DNA from: Darksidea phi
Lineage: Eukaryota > Ascomycota > Dothideomycetes > Pleosporales > Lentitheciaceae
Assembly: GCA_030770425.1 (NCBI GenBank)
Contig: JASJFT010000166.1
Location: forward strand, 39,566-103,565
Length of the DNA stretch: 64,000 nt
Direction of reading: 5' to 3'
The position numbers and the translations under genes were made by a program. Shown in pieces: positions 21,797 through 36,610 of this stretch. Each line of letters begins with the position of its first letter. Position 1 is the stretch's first letter. The notes beneath the pieces were generated by a model that searched no databases, had not been told where the DNA came from, and saw only the letters and a list, made by a program, of their open reading frames with translations.

Positions 21797-24700
21797 CCTT
21801 AACTATCTAGTAGGTAGGAATAGCTAACTATAATAGTAGGAGAAGAAACCTAATAAAGCGAAGCGGTATAGTCGCTAACTTAGGCTAAACCCTTAGAAGT
21901 AGAAAGCTATAGGGAATTTAGTTCCCTAAAAGGTAGTATAACTATAGAAAACTTTAAAAGGATTATTAAGAATTAGTATATATTTAAGAAGAAAGAAGAT
22001 ATATTAAAAGTTTAACTTATAAAGTTAACTATCTAACTTTAAAGATATATAAGTAAACCTTTAAAACTTAAAGAACTAGAGAAGTTTAATAGAATAAGAT
22101 TAAAGCTTAAAGGATTTCTAGTTAATATAGTAATTTACCTCGATCTTAATAGAATAAAACTATTTATTAAGAGTAATAAAATATTATTTATAGTTATCTA
22201 GTTTATAGAAAAAGCTATTATCTAGTTTAAGACGTATCTAAATAAATAATTATAACTACTAAAGACTTAATAAAGTAACGAAATAAAGGCTATTTTCTTA
22301 AGTTACGAGTACTTTAAGAATAAATTATATATTATATTTAAAAATATTAACTTAGAAAGACTAATAAAATAAAAGATTATATATTTTAAGTAGATAAAAT
22401 CTACTACGACCTATATATCTAAGTTTAAATAACTTACTACGAAAATCTAATAGAAAGAGATAGCTCTTATATTATAATACTACGAAGAACTAAAAGATTA
22501 TATCTATTATAAAATAATTTAGATAAAACGACCCTAGACTATAAAAGAACTAATTAAATAAGCTATTAAAATTAATAATAACCTCTATCTTTAAAATCTA
22601 AAGAGAAAGGAGAAGATTAAATTTTATAAAAAGAAGAAGGAAGAAAAATACTATAAACTAGAGGTAATAGTCCTAGAGACTAGTTTAAAACCTAAGAAAG
22701 AAAAATAGAACTCTAAAAAATAAGAGCTCTATAAAAAATAAGTATATTTTAAATATAAGAAGTAAGAATATCTAGTAAAAAATTATAGATTAGGTTTAAA
22801 GGAAAAAAAACCCTAATATACTTAGTAGGGTAAGAGGGATAGAGTAGCTATAATATAAGAATATAATACTATATATTAGATAACTTATATATATAACTAG
22901 TATAAGATATACTATAAAGCTAAATTAAATACTAGCTATTAACTATAAAAATAATAGGTAGCTATAACTTAGGAGTCTTAGAGAAGAGTTTTATTCTTAC
23001 TAAAAGTATAAGAAAAAATATCTAAGAAAGACTTATTTATAGAATAGGAAGACTTTAATAATACTATAGATATACTATTATAAATAATTAATAATAGTAA
23101 TAAGTTCTTAGAACTAGAAGATAAAAATCTAGTTATAATATATAAAAATACTAAATATCTATAGATAATTTAACTATTAAAAGAAAAAATAGGACTAATA
23201 ATAGAACTTAATATAACTTATACTTAAACCTTATAGTTTATAAAAAAAATTATAATACCTTTAATAATATAAAAGATCTATAAAGAATAGTCTAGATCTT
23301 ACCTAATATATTAACTATTTAAAGATTTTAAATAATAGGTCGAATAGAACTTTATTATTATAGACCTTATATCTAATTAAGAGACTTAGAAAGAGATATA
23401 GTATATTATAAAGATAGTTAATAAAGAATAATTATAGTATATAGTAATCGAAAGATAGATTTCTATACGAATAACCTTTATAAAATATAATAACTAAAGA
23501 TATAAGATTAATCTAGAGAATAATCTATAATATAAAATAAGATATCTAATATACTTTAAGATTATATAGATTTTATATATATAAAGAGAATATAGACTCT
23601 ATAAGAGAGTAAAGTAAAAAAATAACTACTACCTAGTAAAAGACTATAATAAAAGGATTATCTAAGTAGTTATACTAGAAGTAGTATATAGATAGTAACG
23701 ATCTAAAAATTAATAATAAAAGGGTTATATACGAATTATACTAGGACTACTTCTACTATTAAATTATATTCTAAAAAGACTATAATATAAATATCTAGAG
23801 AATAAATATCTAAAGTATATCTAGACTAAGATTAATACTAAATATTAACTAAAGAAGATAAGAATTTAGGAAACTAAAGAATAGGATTATATCTATATCT
23901 AGAGAATCTACTAAGGAAAAATAATTACTATCCTAATTAATAGTAGAGCTACTTAAAACTTTATTAATAAGGATTTTATCTAATAAAGAAAGATTCCTTA
24001 ATAAAAGAAATAATATCCTAGTATTATATATACTATTAAAGAAGAACCCTTTAATAAATCTATAATATATAAAACTAGAGGTAAGCTTAGTCTATATAAC
24101 TAGAAAAAGAAAAACGAAATACTCGATATTATAGAAATATTAGAAGACTAAGATATAATCTTAGAAATACTATAGCTATAAGAAGCTAATTTATATATCT
24201 AATAATTAAATTAATAAGTAATATTTCTATAGAAGAGGACTAACGCGACCTAAGAAGATTATAATATTCTAGAATACTATAGAGAATAGAAAGAATTATT
24301 TTAAGAATCTAAGGAAAGTCTACTCTAGTATTAGTCTTAGAACTATATAATCCTACTATAAAAAGAAAAAACTCTAGGATTTAGACTAATTTATAAGCTA
24401 ATCGAGGAAGAAGAAAAGATTATAATAAAATACCTCGAAGATAATCTTATAAAAAGATATATTTAATATTTAAATTTACTTATAAGATATTTAGTTCTCT
24501 TTATACCTAAAAAGGGTATTATAGAACTACGATTATATATCGATTACCGAATACTAAATAATATTATAATTAAAAACTAGTACCTCTTACCTCTAATATC
24601 TAAGATATAAAATTAATTAAGAAAGACTAAATAGTTTATACGACTAGATATCCGAAATATATACTACTAGATATAAATTAAGAAAGGTAAAGAATAGAAG

Positions 24701-27700
24701 ATAGCTTTTAGAACTAAGAAAGGACTATATAAGTACTAAGTAATACCTTTTAAACTTACTAATATACCCGTAATATTCTAGAAATAGATTAATAATATTT
24801 TATAAAATTATCTTAACTAGTTTATAATAGTATACCTTAATAATATTCTAATCTATTTTAAAATAGAAAAGAAATATAAAGAATATATAAAAAAGATTCT
24901 ATAAATACTTAAGAAAGTATAACTATATCTTTATCTATAAAAATATAAATTCTATATATAAGAAATAGAGTTTCTAAAATTTATTATTAGACTAAGAGAA
25001 ATTAAAGTAGATCTATAATAAATTAAGAAAGTTAAAGAATAGTCTACGTCTAAAAATCTTAAGGAGCTATAATCGTTCCTAGGATTCTATAACTTCTATT
25101 AAAAGTTAATACTATAATAGAGTATAATAATAATACCCCTTACTTAGCTTATAAGAAAAGATTAACTCTTTAAATAGAAAAAGAAGTACTAATAAGCTTT
25201 TAAAAAGATTAAAGAATAGTTTACTAAGGAATCTATAATTAAGATATATAATTCTAAAGAACTATTAATTATTAAAATAGATATATTAGACTATACGATA
25301 GAAGTAGTACTACTATAGAAAGATAATAAAGATAACCTTTAACTAGTATACTACTTCTTATAGAAGATATTACTAATTAAACTTAACTACGATATTTATA
25401 ATAAAGAATTACTAGTAATTATTAAAGTTTTAAAGAAATAGAGATCTAATCTATAGAGATCTAAATATTTTATTATAATCTATATAGACTATAAGAATCT
25501 AATAGAATTCTTAATAAATAAACCTCTAATTAGAAGATAAATATAATAGGTATAAACCCTTATAATATATAATATTAAGATCGTATATACTAAAGGATTA
25601 GAAAATAAATAAGTAGATATACTTAGTAGAAGACCCGACTACTAAGGAATAAAAAAATCTAACGTAGTAATCCTTAAGCTATAACCGAATAGAATAATTA
25701 CTTATAACTACTCTAAGCTAGTAGAAATATAAGAAATAATACTTAAACTAAAAGTAAATAAATAGACTTAATAGATCTATATAGCTACTATAGAAGTAAT
25801 AGATAAATAAAATAAAATTTAAAAAGTAATTTAAAAAAAAGATAAAATTATCTATATATTTTAAAAAGCTTATATACCTAAGATAATATAGAAAGAATTT
25901 ATTAAATAATACTATAAGGTACTAGTATATAGATACTAAGGAGTAGAAAAAACTCTTAAATAACTAATAAGAATATACTATTTTCTATATATAAGATAGT
26001 TAGTTATCTAGATACTTTTAGAATATATAGACTATTACTATAATAAGTATACTAGATATATATCCTATAGAATACTATAACTAATAAAAATATAGAAGGA
26101 TTATAGAAGATTATTACTATAAACTTTATTATATAGTTACTACGTTTTAAAAAACTAATAATAAAAGTATCTTATAATACTATACTAGTAGTAATAAATA
26201 AGTTTATAAAGTATACTTACTTTATTCTATATATAGATAAAGGAAATATAGTAAAATAACTTATCTATACCTTACTAAAATATATATTTAGTAAATATAG
26301 AATACTAGATAAAATTATCTTAAATAGAGACGTTAAATTTATAATAAAGTTTTAGTAAACTCTTATAGCTAAACTAGAAACTAAGTATAGTATATTAACT
26401 ATATACTATCTATAGATAGACGAACTAATAGAATAAATAAATTAAATAATAGAATAATACCTTAGATATTATCTAAACTACTACTAGAATAATTAGATTA
26501 TACTTTTATCTATAGTATAATTTATATATAATAATTTATAATATAGTATAATAAAGATAATATTTTTCTTTATAAACTATAGAATTAAATTAAAAATATA
26601 TAAGGAATCTAGGTAACTTTAATCTTATAGCTAGAATAAAGAAGAAATAGTAAAAATTATTCTATAAATATACTAATAGCTTAAAAAAGATATAAAGTTT
26701 CTTTAAAATAGAATAAATAAATATTATAATAAGAAATAAAAGGAAGTATCTACTTTTAAAGAGAGAGAAAAGGTATAATTATTATAAAAAAATATTAAAA
26801 GTAAATAACCTAATAGTAAACTAGACTATACTAAGATCGGACTCTATAAGATTAAGAAATAAGTCTTATCTATAAACTACTAATTAAGATTACCTCTATA
26901 AATAAAAATCTATCCTATATTTTATATTAGCTTATTAGAAAAAGTATTATAAGATATTAGACTAGTAGTATATAAAGTAGATATATATAGAGAAAATAAT
27001 AAAGAATAAAAAGTAGAAGAAATTCTAGATAATAATATTAGAAATAGAAAAAACTACTATCTAGTAAAATAGTAAGGGATAAATAAAAAAGAAAATCTAT
27101 AAAAATAAATCTAAAAATTTAAAGATAATCTTAATTATTCTAAGAAGTTTATAGAGTATTAAAACTATAATTCTAAAGAAAACCTAGAGATAAGATAAGT
27201 TCGTCTTATAGTAAGTTAAGAAGATTAATATTATCTATAATATAGTAAGAGATATTTAATAAATTAAAAGGAGTAATATTATCTATAATATTATAAGTAA
27301 TATTTAGAGTAGTTAAAAAGACCTTTAGATCCTCCTACTACCCTAGCTACCAAAGCTCCGCCTCCTTTTTATCTAGCTTAGCTTCTAGTATTTAGGATTA
27401 TACTATTAACTTCTTATAAAGGACTACTCTTTACTTCTCTAAATAATATACTTATATCTAAGCCTCTATTAACTTATTAAGAAGCTCGTTCTAAGTCTTT
27501 TAAGCCTCCTCTAGCTACTATTAAAGTTTCTCTTCTATATAGTTAATAAATCTTACTAATAATAATAAGTCTTAATATATAAGTTTTACTACTTAATATA
27601 GATAAACCTTTTAATAATAAGATACTAGATATATAATAAAAACCTCGTATATTAGTATAAATATACGTCTTATAATATCTACTATCTTTAAATAAGACGA

Positions 27701-27896
27701 TATATAATATTCCTAACTATAAATAATAATTATAGAGAAATATTTTAAAACTATAATAAAGAATTTTATTAATAAGAGTAACGTATTCTTAAGTTTTACG
27801 CGATACTATAATAAATAATAATAACCTCTTAAGATAGGGCCTTAATACTAATATAACTAAATACTAGAACTAGAATAACCTCTAAGCCGAAGGTTT
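21797..27896 (+). pseudogene. Element A gag-pol remains (protease, RT, RNase H, integrase, chromodomain)
   Basis: Reading TAG/TAA as former Gln or Trp gives a recognisable Gypsy order. Gag comes first (from about 21,900). Reverse transcriptase lies at about 24,430-25,090, with IRLDIRNIYYQI and the active-site box at 24,833-24,844 now reading Y-L-N-N instead of Y-L-D-D. RNase H is near 25,260-25,640, integrase at about 25,850-26,600, and a chromodomain at about 27,010-27,130 (VEEILDNNIR..NYYLVK). Stops are very dense and the catalytic Asp pair is lost, so it is dead. The chromodomain assigns it to the chromovirus branch. Confidence 0.85.
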
Positions 27897-27911
27897 AAAG
27901 AGGGGAGATAG
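27897..27911 (+). other. Polypurine tract of element A
   Basis: An uninterrupted purine run, apart from one T, directly abuts the 3' LTR. This is the standard primer site for plus-strand DNA synthesis in LTR retrotransposons. Confidence 0.75.
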
Positions 27912-28438
27912 TATTATAAACTAAATATATACTATAGAATAGTAGTAAGAAGAGCTATCTAAGATTAAACCTATTACTAGCTCTAATATAGAATATAATA
28001 ATTATAACTATAGTATAAATAATAATTAGTATAAACGACTTTACTATAAAATTACGTAATAGATCTATATCTTAGTAAGAATAGATCTAAGGATTACGTA
28101 ATAGCTTAATAGATCTATTAGAATAGAGCTATAGATCTAAGGATTACGTAATAGCTTAATAGATCTATTAGGATAGAGCTATAGATCTAAGGGTTATATA
28201 ATAGCTTAGTAAATCTATTAGAATAGAGTTATAGATCTAAGGAAATTAAATTAATATATAATAACTATAAATCTTCTAGATAAGTCTTACTTTAATATAG
28301 TTAATTTAAATCTAGATTAATCCTTATCTATTAATGTAATTAAACTATTATCTATCTATTTCTACTTCTTCTTTCCTATCTTAAGTATAAATCCTAAACG
28401 AGGCTAAATAATCTATCGGGCCCGAACCCTATTTAATA
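27912..28438 (+). repeat. Element A 3' LTR (527 bp)
   Basis: Homologous along its length to 21,320-21,796 but with three copies of the 50-bp internal repeat instead of two, which accounts exactly for the 50-bp length difference. Confidence 0.9.
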
Positions 28439-29062
28439 AGAAAAGTACTATAGACTAGAACTAATAGTTCTAGAGACTAGTTTAGAGTCTAAGAAAGAGA
28501 AATAAAACTCTAAAAAATAAGAACTTTATAAAAAATAAGTATACTTTAAGTATAAGAAGTAAGAATATCTAGTAAAAGACTATAGATTAGATCTAAAAAA
28601 AGAAAAATCTTAATATACTTAGTAGGATAAAAGGGATAGAGTAGCTATAATATAGAAATATAATACTATATATTAAACGATTTATATATATAACTAGTAT
28701 AAAATATTCTATAAAGCTAAGTTAAATACTAGTTATTAGCTATAGAAATAGTAGATAACTATAACTTAAGAGTTTTAAAGAAGAGTTTTATTCTTATTAA
28801 AAGTATAAGAAGAAGTATCTAAGAAAGATTTATCTATAAAGTAAAAAGACTTTAATAATACTATAAATATATTATTATAAATAGTTAATAATAGTAATAA
28901 GTTCTTAGAACTAGAAGATAAAAATCTAGTTATAATATATAAGAATACTAGATATCTATAAATAATTTAACTATCTAAGAAAGAAATAGAACTAATATTA
29001 GAACTTAATATAATTTATACTCGAGTCTTATAATTTATAGAGAAAACTATAATACTTTTAAT
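28439..29062 (+). pseudogene. Element A' internal fragment, gag/protease region
   Basis: Continues A' after the insertion of A. It aligns with about 22,640-23,260 of A and stops at the ttaat target site of element E. Confidence 0.75.
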
Positions 29063-29248
29063 TATTATAGCTTAGACTTAACCTATACCTATTTCGAAAA
29101 AGAAAAGATTTACTTAGAAAAGGGGCTCGTTTAGGAGCTTACTTATATAAAAGAAAATATAAAGTAAGAACCCTTTATCTTCTTTTTATAGATATTAATA
29201 ATATTATTAATACTTATTAAAGTACTACTTCGAGGCTAATCTATTATA
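29063..29248 (+). repeat. Element E 5' LTR (186 bp)
   Basis: Begins TATTATAGCTTA and ends CTATTATA. It aligns base for base with 58,663-58,848, mostly differing at C/T and G/A. Confidence 0.88.
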
Positions 29249-32200
29249 ATTAATATCTATCTTTTAATAACTACTTCCTTTATAAGTACTAAGAGATAAA
29301 TAGTAATAGTTAGAATAACTACCTAAAAGAGACGTCTAAGTTTAGAACTATTAAATAGATACTTATAAACCTATATAAGATATAAAATTATAACTAAATT
29401 AAGATAATAATATTATAGATCTAAATTAAAGAGCTTATAAGATTAATTAAGAATCTAAGAAATCTAAGTACGACCTAGTATACTTCGACCTTCTAAGCTA
29501 TCTCGAATCTACTACTAAAACTATCTTAATCTAGTAAACTACTATCTTAATCTAGCGAACTAATACGCTAACGTAAATAGCTCTTAATAGAGTCTTCCTT
29601 TAGAGGTAATAAGAAAGCCTTTCTAGTATAATAGATAATAATAGAATATAAGCTATAGACTAATATAGAGTTTATAAGAATTTAAAAGAATATATTTATT
29701 TTTATCTAAAGTAACCTAGAATTAAATATATAAAAAGAAGTAACCTTATTTTATTAAGTAAAAGGATTAAATAGTAACTAGGACTTAGTCGTCTTCTTTA
29801 AATATTTATAATTCTACTATAGTAATACGTATATATAGGAAAGAGTTTAAGTAAAACTTAAGTCGATTTAGTAAAAAAAAGATAAGTTCTTTCTAAACTT
29901 CTTTATTAAATTCTTAATATTATTAATCTAGAGTAGTAGTAATATCTAAAGTAATAAATAGAAACTTATTAGATTATACTAAGAATTAAATAAGAAACTA
30001 TATAGAATAATTCTAAACTATAGTATCTCTTAAATAGACTATTTCGTAGCTATAATAGTATACTATAATATTATTATAGATATCGAAATAATAGTCTTAA
30101 AAAGTAAATTCTATAATATAACTAGTTAGAATCTAGTATCTAAAAAAGACGCTATTAAAGATATAATTATATTAGTACTAACTTTAGACTTTAATAAATA
30201 ATCTAAAAGAGATAAATAAATTAACTAGGTCCTAGAGAAGCTATATAAATAATACTACGAGTTAGAACTATATATATATTATAAAAAAGAGGAATATATA
30301 GCTTAGAGTTATTTAAATATAGTAGTAATTTAGATCGTTATTATCTTAGTAGTAGACAACGTATTATTAACTAAGGATAAAAGTAGGATAGAAAAAGAGT
30401 AGCCCTTATTCTAAGTTTAGAATGGGGGCTAAGTATAAATACTATAATAAGAAAATAATATATAAAAGGATATAATAATAATATAATAAATATTTTAGAA
30501 TAGATAAATAGGTCTTTATTTTTAGTCTTTACTTTCCTAAAGGATATCCTTTATATTAACGCTTTAATTAACTTAAAATACTAGTATTTTAGTACTATAA
30601 GTAAAGAAGTAGTAAGATAGATAAATATTAGGACTATTAATATTCTACTCTACTACCTTAGATAAGTAGTAGAACTTACTAGTAGACTATCTATTACTTA
30701 GATAGCTATTCTTTAATATAATATAGATAAGTAGAGGACCTATCTTATAGAATATATAGTATTAGAACTAGATTATAACTTTATTCTTAGACTATTATAA
30801 CTATTCTATAATAGTATTATAATAGACCTAAGATATAAAGAACTATAGATAAAAAGTATAAATAATCTTATTATAAAGGAGATATTAATAAAATAAAAGA
30901 AAGATACTCTATTAATAAGAATTTTAAAAATAGTATTCTTCTTTATACTTATAAAGGAGAAGTAAAGCTAAAATATAGATATTATTATAATAAATTTATA
31001 TAATATTACCTAAGTACTAGTTATAACTATTCTACTAAGGTATTATAAAGAAATAGGTCTAATAAAGAATAAGAAGATTCTCTTAGCTAATCTAGAACTA
31101 TTTTAAGATCTATTTAATAAGAAGAAAGCTACTAGACTACCCTTATACTAGGATTAAATAGACTACTATATAAAATTTAAGTAAAAACTAAATAGTTTAT
31201 TACCTAAAGTACCTTAGAGCCCGTTATATAGTATATTCTAGGATTAACTAATAAAGCTTTATAAATAACTTATTAACCTCCTAAATAAGAAATAAATCTA
31301 AGTAAGCTCCTTTCTAATAGGTATACTAGTATTAATAGTTAAGAAATTAGAAGGGGGTTAGTACCTCTACGTTAATTACTAGGGTCTTAATATACTTATA
31401 AAATAGAACTACTACTTCTTACTATTAATTAAGAAAATACTATATACTTTTAGAAGGGCTAAATAGTTTATAAAACTTAATATTTAAATAGTATTTTATA
31501 AACTACGAGTTATAAATAGAGATAAGCTTTTAACTATATTTTAAATCTAGTTTAGACTATTTAAGTAGCTAGTATACCTATTTAGATTTATAGAGGTATT
31601 AGTAATATTTTAATATTATATTAATTTAATATTAAAGAAAATCTTAGAAAATTTCTTTATAGTATATCTTAATAATATTCTTATCTACTTAAAGGGCTCG
31701 AAAAGAGACTATATAGAAAAGGTAAAAAGGATATTAATACTTCTATATAATATTAGGTTAAACTTAGACCTTTAGAAATACTACTTTATAATAAAGACTA
31801 TTAAGTATTTAGACTATATTATTAAGGTTAAGTATAGGATTAAGCTTAACCTTAAAAAGATCTAGATTATAAAGAAATAAAAAGCCCTTATATTAATATA
31901 GAGTATATAAAACTTTATAGAATTTATAAATTTTTATTATAATATAATATCTAACTTCTTTAAACTCGCCGGCCTACTTTACTAGTTAATAAAGAAAGAG
32001 ATACTATTTTAGTAGAATAAAGAAGAAAACGAAGTATTTAAAAGAATAAAAGATCTCTTTATTATAGGACTAGTACTACTTCTTTAGAATTCTAGTTAGA
32101 ATATAATAGTAAAAGTAGACTACTTAAAAGAAGTAATAGAAGACTATCTCTTATAGTAAAAGAAAGGAGTATAGTATTTAGTCGTTTATTATTTAACTAT

Positions 32201-34100
32201 CTTATTACTTACGGAACGTAACTATACTATTTATAATAAAGAACTTCTAGTAGTAGTCTAATATCTAGTAATCTAGATATTAAAGTTATAAAGTATTAAA
32301 TAATCCTTTAAAATATTTATAGACTATAAGAATCTAGAATACTTTATAAAGATATAATCTCTTAGTAAATAGTAATACTAATAGGTAGAGATACTATCGT
32401 AGTTTAACTACTACCTTTAATACTACTTAGAATAATTAGTAATATAGTCTAATATATTAAGCTATTAGAAATAGAATATAAAGAATTTATAATTATAAAA
32501 AATTATATTAATATATCTAAGATTGGTTTAAACTACTCTAGCTAGTATAATAGTAGATATAATAATATCTAAAGGATATTATATATAGACTAATATCTAT
32601 ATATAAGAGCTCTAGGATAAAGCTATTTAAGTAAATCTAAGATATATAATCTAGCTACTAGTAGTATAATAAGATAACTAAATATTCTCTATAGAGATAA
32701 AAATTAGGTAGTAGATTAAGAACTACTTAATAAGCGTTTATAGAATACTAATATAATATAGTATAATTTAGTTACTAGTATAGAAACCTCTAACTATAAC
32801 GGTTATTTAGAGATTCTATAAATTAGGGCTAGTAAGATACCTAGGTAAGAATACTACCTTTTAACTAATATACTAGAACTACTACTAGAATAGAATATTA
32901 GTAGATATAGTAAAATATATTTAAAACTATTATTACTATAATATATATATATTTTAGAAGAAATAATAAGGTCTACTTTAATCTCTTTTAATTATAGATC
33001 GCTTTTAGTTCTAAATCTCTATAGACTTTATAATAAAGCTATTAACTACTAATAAAATAGTTCTATACTACCTTCTAGTAATTATAGATTAACTATTTAA
33101 GTATATTTAACTAGAAGCGATAGTCTCTATAAAGACTAAATATTATATTAAAGTATTTTATAATATATAATAAAGATTCTATAGGTTTCCTATATTAATT
33201 ATTATAGACTAGGACTTAAACTAGTTAGACTTCTTTTAGATAATACTCTATAAACTTATAAAAATTAAATAACTTCTATTAATAGTATACTACCCCTAAA
33301 CTAATAAAGGGATAAAATAGGTAAATTAAAAAGTCTAAATAGTACTACGTATAATAATCTACTTTAAATAAACTAACTAGTCTAAGTATCTACTAGTATA
33401 CTAATTTATATTAAATAATAGAAACTCTAGTATTATAAAAGTTAGCTTAAACTTTCTTATTAATAGGTATAATATAGACCTACTATAATACTATAAGATA
33501 CTAGAACTATTAATAAAGATATTATAGAAAAGGGTAGTTTACTTTCTTAACTATCTTAAAAGAGGTATAGAATTAGTCTAAACTATAATTATATTCGCGT
33601 AGTAAAGATAATAAAAATTAATAAACTAAAGTAAATACCTAGTAAAGAAATTCTAGATTAATAATAAGATTTAATTCTTTATAAGAAATATTAAAATAAA
33701 CTATTTTAACTATAAACTTAATTAGCTATAAGTAAAATATATAGTACTTATAGTTCTAACCCCTCTTATAGCTATATTAAACCTACTAGAAAATCTATAT
33801 AAAATCGTCTATATTAATCTACTAGAAAGGGTAGTTAATAACCTACTCTTAAGCTAATTCCTAATAGATACTAGACTAGGCCTAACGTTAACTCTAATAG
33901 AAAAAGACCTAGTATTAGATAAGTAGGAGGTAGAAGAAATCCTACGTATAAAGAATATAAGGGGAAAAGAAAAGTAATAAGTTCTAGTATAATAGAAGAG
34001 GTAGATATAATCTATATAGTACTCTATTAAAGACTTTATAAAAATAAAGGTACTTTAAAAATTTAAGAAATACTAGAATAATATATTATAAAATAATAAA
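29249..34100 (+). pseudogene. Element E gag-pol remains with chromodomain
   Basis: With TAG/TAA read as former Gln or Trp, a gag-like frame spans about 29,300-30,400. RT lies around 31,430-31,900 (FYKLRVKDGDK; active site at 31,665-31,676 reads Y-L-N-N). RNase H is near 32,090-32,450, integrase at about 32,860-33,600, and a chromodomain at about 33,928-34,080 (VEEILRIKNIRGK..VLV). The family is Ty3/Gypsy of the chromovirus branch. Inactive. Confidence 0.8.
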
Positions 34101-36605
34101 CTAATAAGAAAGAAATAAGAATATATAGTATAATAATTCCTATTAAATATCTATAAAGATCCCTCCTCTAATAGAAGTATTAGGGTAGCTATATATATAA
34201 AAATAAACTATCTTATATAATATTATAAATAAAATAAGAATTAATATAAAGTTAAAGTAAAATTAAAAGAATCCTAATATAACTATAATATAGTCTACTA
34301 CTATTATCTTAGATATAGCTTAGAAAATTCTTAAAGTTAAATAGAGGTATCTACTTATTAGAATAAATACTATATAGATAATTATACTTAATAAAATAAC
34401 TACTATTAATAAGAATCGAATTAGTAATAGGTAAACTATAGGTTTAACTTAATCTATTTAGAATAGTATTATAGTTAGAACTACTACTATTAAGAAGAGT
34501 ACTTAAATAGATACTAGTCCTATTAATAAGGGTATTTAAACTATAAATAGAATCTTTAATAGAAGTATTTAAGTTATAAGTCTAATACTTAGTAGAAGTA
34601 TTTAGATTACGAGTCTAATTCTTAGTAGAAGTACTTTAACTAGAATATAATATAGTAGAATAGAAGTTAAGAGGAGAAAGAGAAAAAGAGATAAACTTCT
34701 CTAGATAAGAAGACGAGGGAATAGAATATACTTAATAGAGACGAAGTAGAGAAGATTAAGATTTTAGATAATAAAAAGACTAAATAGATAGAAGTCCTTT
34801 ATATATAGAAGATAGGAATAATAAGAGGTTTTAATAATAAGAAGAGTAAGAAGATAAATATCTAAGATAATTATATAAAGAAAGAAAAAGAGGGTTATAA
34901 AAGTAATAAAGTAGAGTCTAAGATAAAGAAGTAATAAACTAATATTAATAAGGTAAATATAAGTAAGAGTTATAATATTAATAAAATAAATATAAGTAAA
35001 AGTTATAATAATAATAAAATAAATATAAGTAGAAGTTATAACGTTAATAAGACGAATATAAGTAAGAATTATAATATTAATAGTTAGAGTATATAAATTC
35101 TATAATATAGTATAATAGTATAGTATAATCTCTAATAAGTATATTAAGAGAACTCTATATAAGTATTAGTAGAGATACCTAAAAAAGAGATATAAAAATA
35201 TATAATAATATATATATTAGTAGCTTTAAAATATTTAAAAGTACCTTTAATATAACTATAAAAGATATCCTACTTATAATAAAGATCTTAAAACGTAGCT
35301 CTAGTAGTAATAAAAAGGCTTATAATATTAGTACTATAATATATTAGTAAATTAGAGAATATAGAGGCCGAAGTAAGAGTAATTATAAAAGAGGATACTA
35401 GGCTATAATTAAAGACTAACTCGCCACGCTAGAATAAAGTTTAGAATAACTAATTAATAATATTAGTACTCTAAATTATTATCTAAAGGTCTTTAAAGTT
35501 ATACTATAACTAATAAAACTTATTATTAAAGTAATAGTAGATTCTTAAAATAGATCTCTTCTTATTCTAATCGTATATACCTAGAATAAGAATATAGATA
35601 TTATTCCGTATATATATAGTATTATAGTACTAATACTAATAATAAAAGATTATATAAAGATTAGGATTTAATATAAATAATATATTATTATAATAGTAAG
35701 TTTTCTTATTATATAAATAGTTACTATAAGATATAATAGGGCCGGGATAATATTTATTAAGGATTAATAATAATTTATAAAACTACTAAAAAGGTATAAA
35801 AAAGGGCTACTTATTTAATATAGCTAAATTTAGCTAGATAAGAAATATATTTTTAATAAACTTAATTAAGATTTATAATTATAGTATTTATCTTATCTTT
35901 AAAATTATTCTAAATCTTAAACTAGTCTAAACGTTAGTAATAACCTCTTAGATAAATAGGCTATAAGTTTTAGATTAGTCTAAAATAATAAACTAAGAGA
36001 ATATATATAGGATTATTATAGAATATAAAAGATTAATAAGAAGAAGAACGCTTTAGTAACTTATCTCTACTAGTATTTAAGATATCTTCGATAATAGTAA
36101 AGGAACTACTAAGAGACGAAATACTATTAATTATACTAGATATTTTAAGAACTTAAAGAAACGTCTATATAAAGCTAAAGATAGTCGAAGAGATAAAAGA
36201 AAGAATATTAATACGAAGCTAAAGAGAACTATAAAGAAGGGAGAAGAGATAGTAAGGTAGAAACTAAAAAATACTAAGAGAGATAAAGAAAAAGTATTAA
36301 TAAGAATAAAAAATATCTAGTAAGAAGTATAGAAAGAGAGAGTAAAGAGGATAAAAGAGGAGAAGAGTAAGTTAAAGTTATTTTAAGGATAATAAAGTAT
36401 TTATATAAGATATATAATATAAGTATAATCTATTATACTACTCTAACTCTATTAGATTACTATACTATCTATTTAATAGAAGTATTTATATTAAAATAAA
36501 TAATATAAGTATAACTTTACTACCTTATTACTATACTACCTATTAAATAGAAGTATTTATACTAAAATAAATAATAATAAATATAATATTACTACTACGA
36601 AAAAT
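34101..36605 (+). other. Element E, unusually long region after the chromodomain
   Basis: 2.5 kb follows the pol end inside E. It shows Lys/Arg/Glu-rich and Ser/Asn-rich frames once TAG is read as Gln, including a basic coiled-coil-like stretch at about 36,170-36,390. I do not recognise the product; an accessory frame or an undetected nested insertion are both possible. Confidence 0.4.
34942..35073 (+). repeat. 33-bp tandem repeat, four units
   Basis: Four consecutive 33-bp units (core aatataagtaag) differ mainly by RIP-type transitions. The multiple of three would encode an 11-residue Asn/Lys/Ser-rich repeat. Confidence 0.85.
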
Positions 36606-36610
36606 CTATT

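Larger units (their letters stand above)
21320..28438 (+). mobile_element. Element A: full-length RIP-mutated Ty3/Gypsy chromovirus, nested in A'
   Basis: A 7,119-bp element with direct LTRs, polypurine tract and gag-pol remains. The 5-bp duplication agaaa flanks it (21,315-21,319 and 28,439-28,443). Joining the flanks restores a continuous A' sequence homologous to the interior of A itself around 22,630, so a family member landed in its own relative. Confidence 0.9.
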
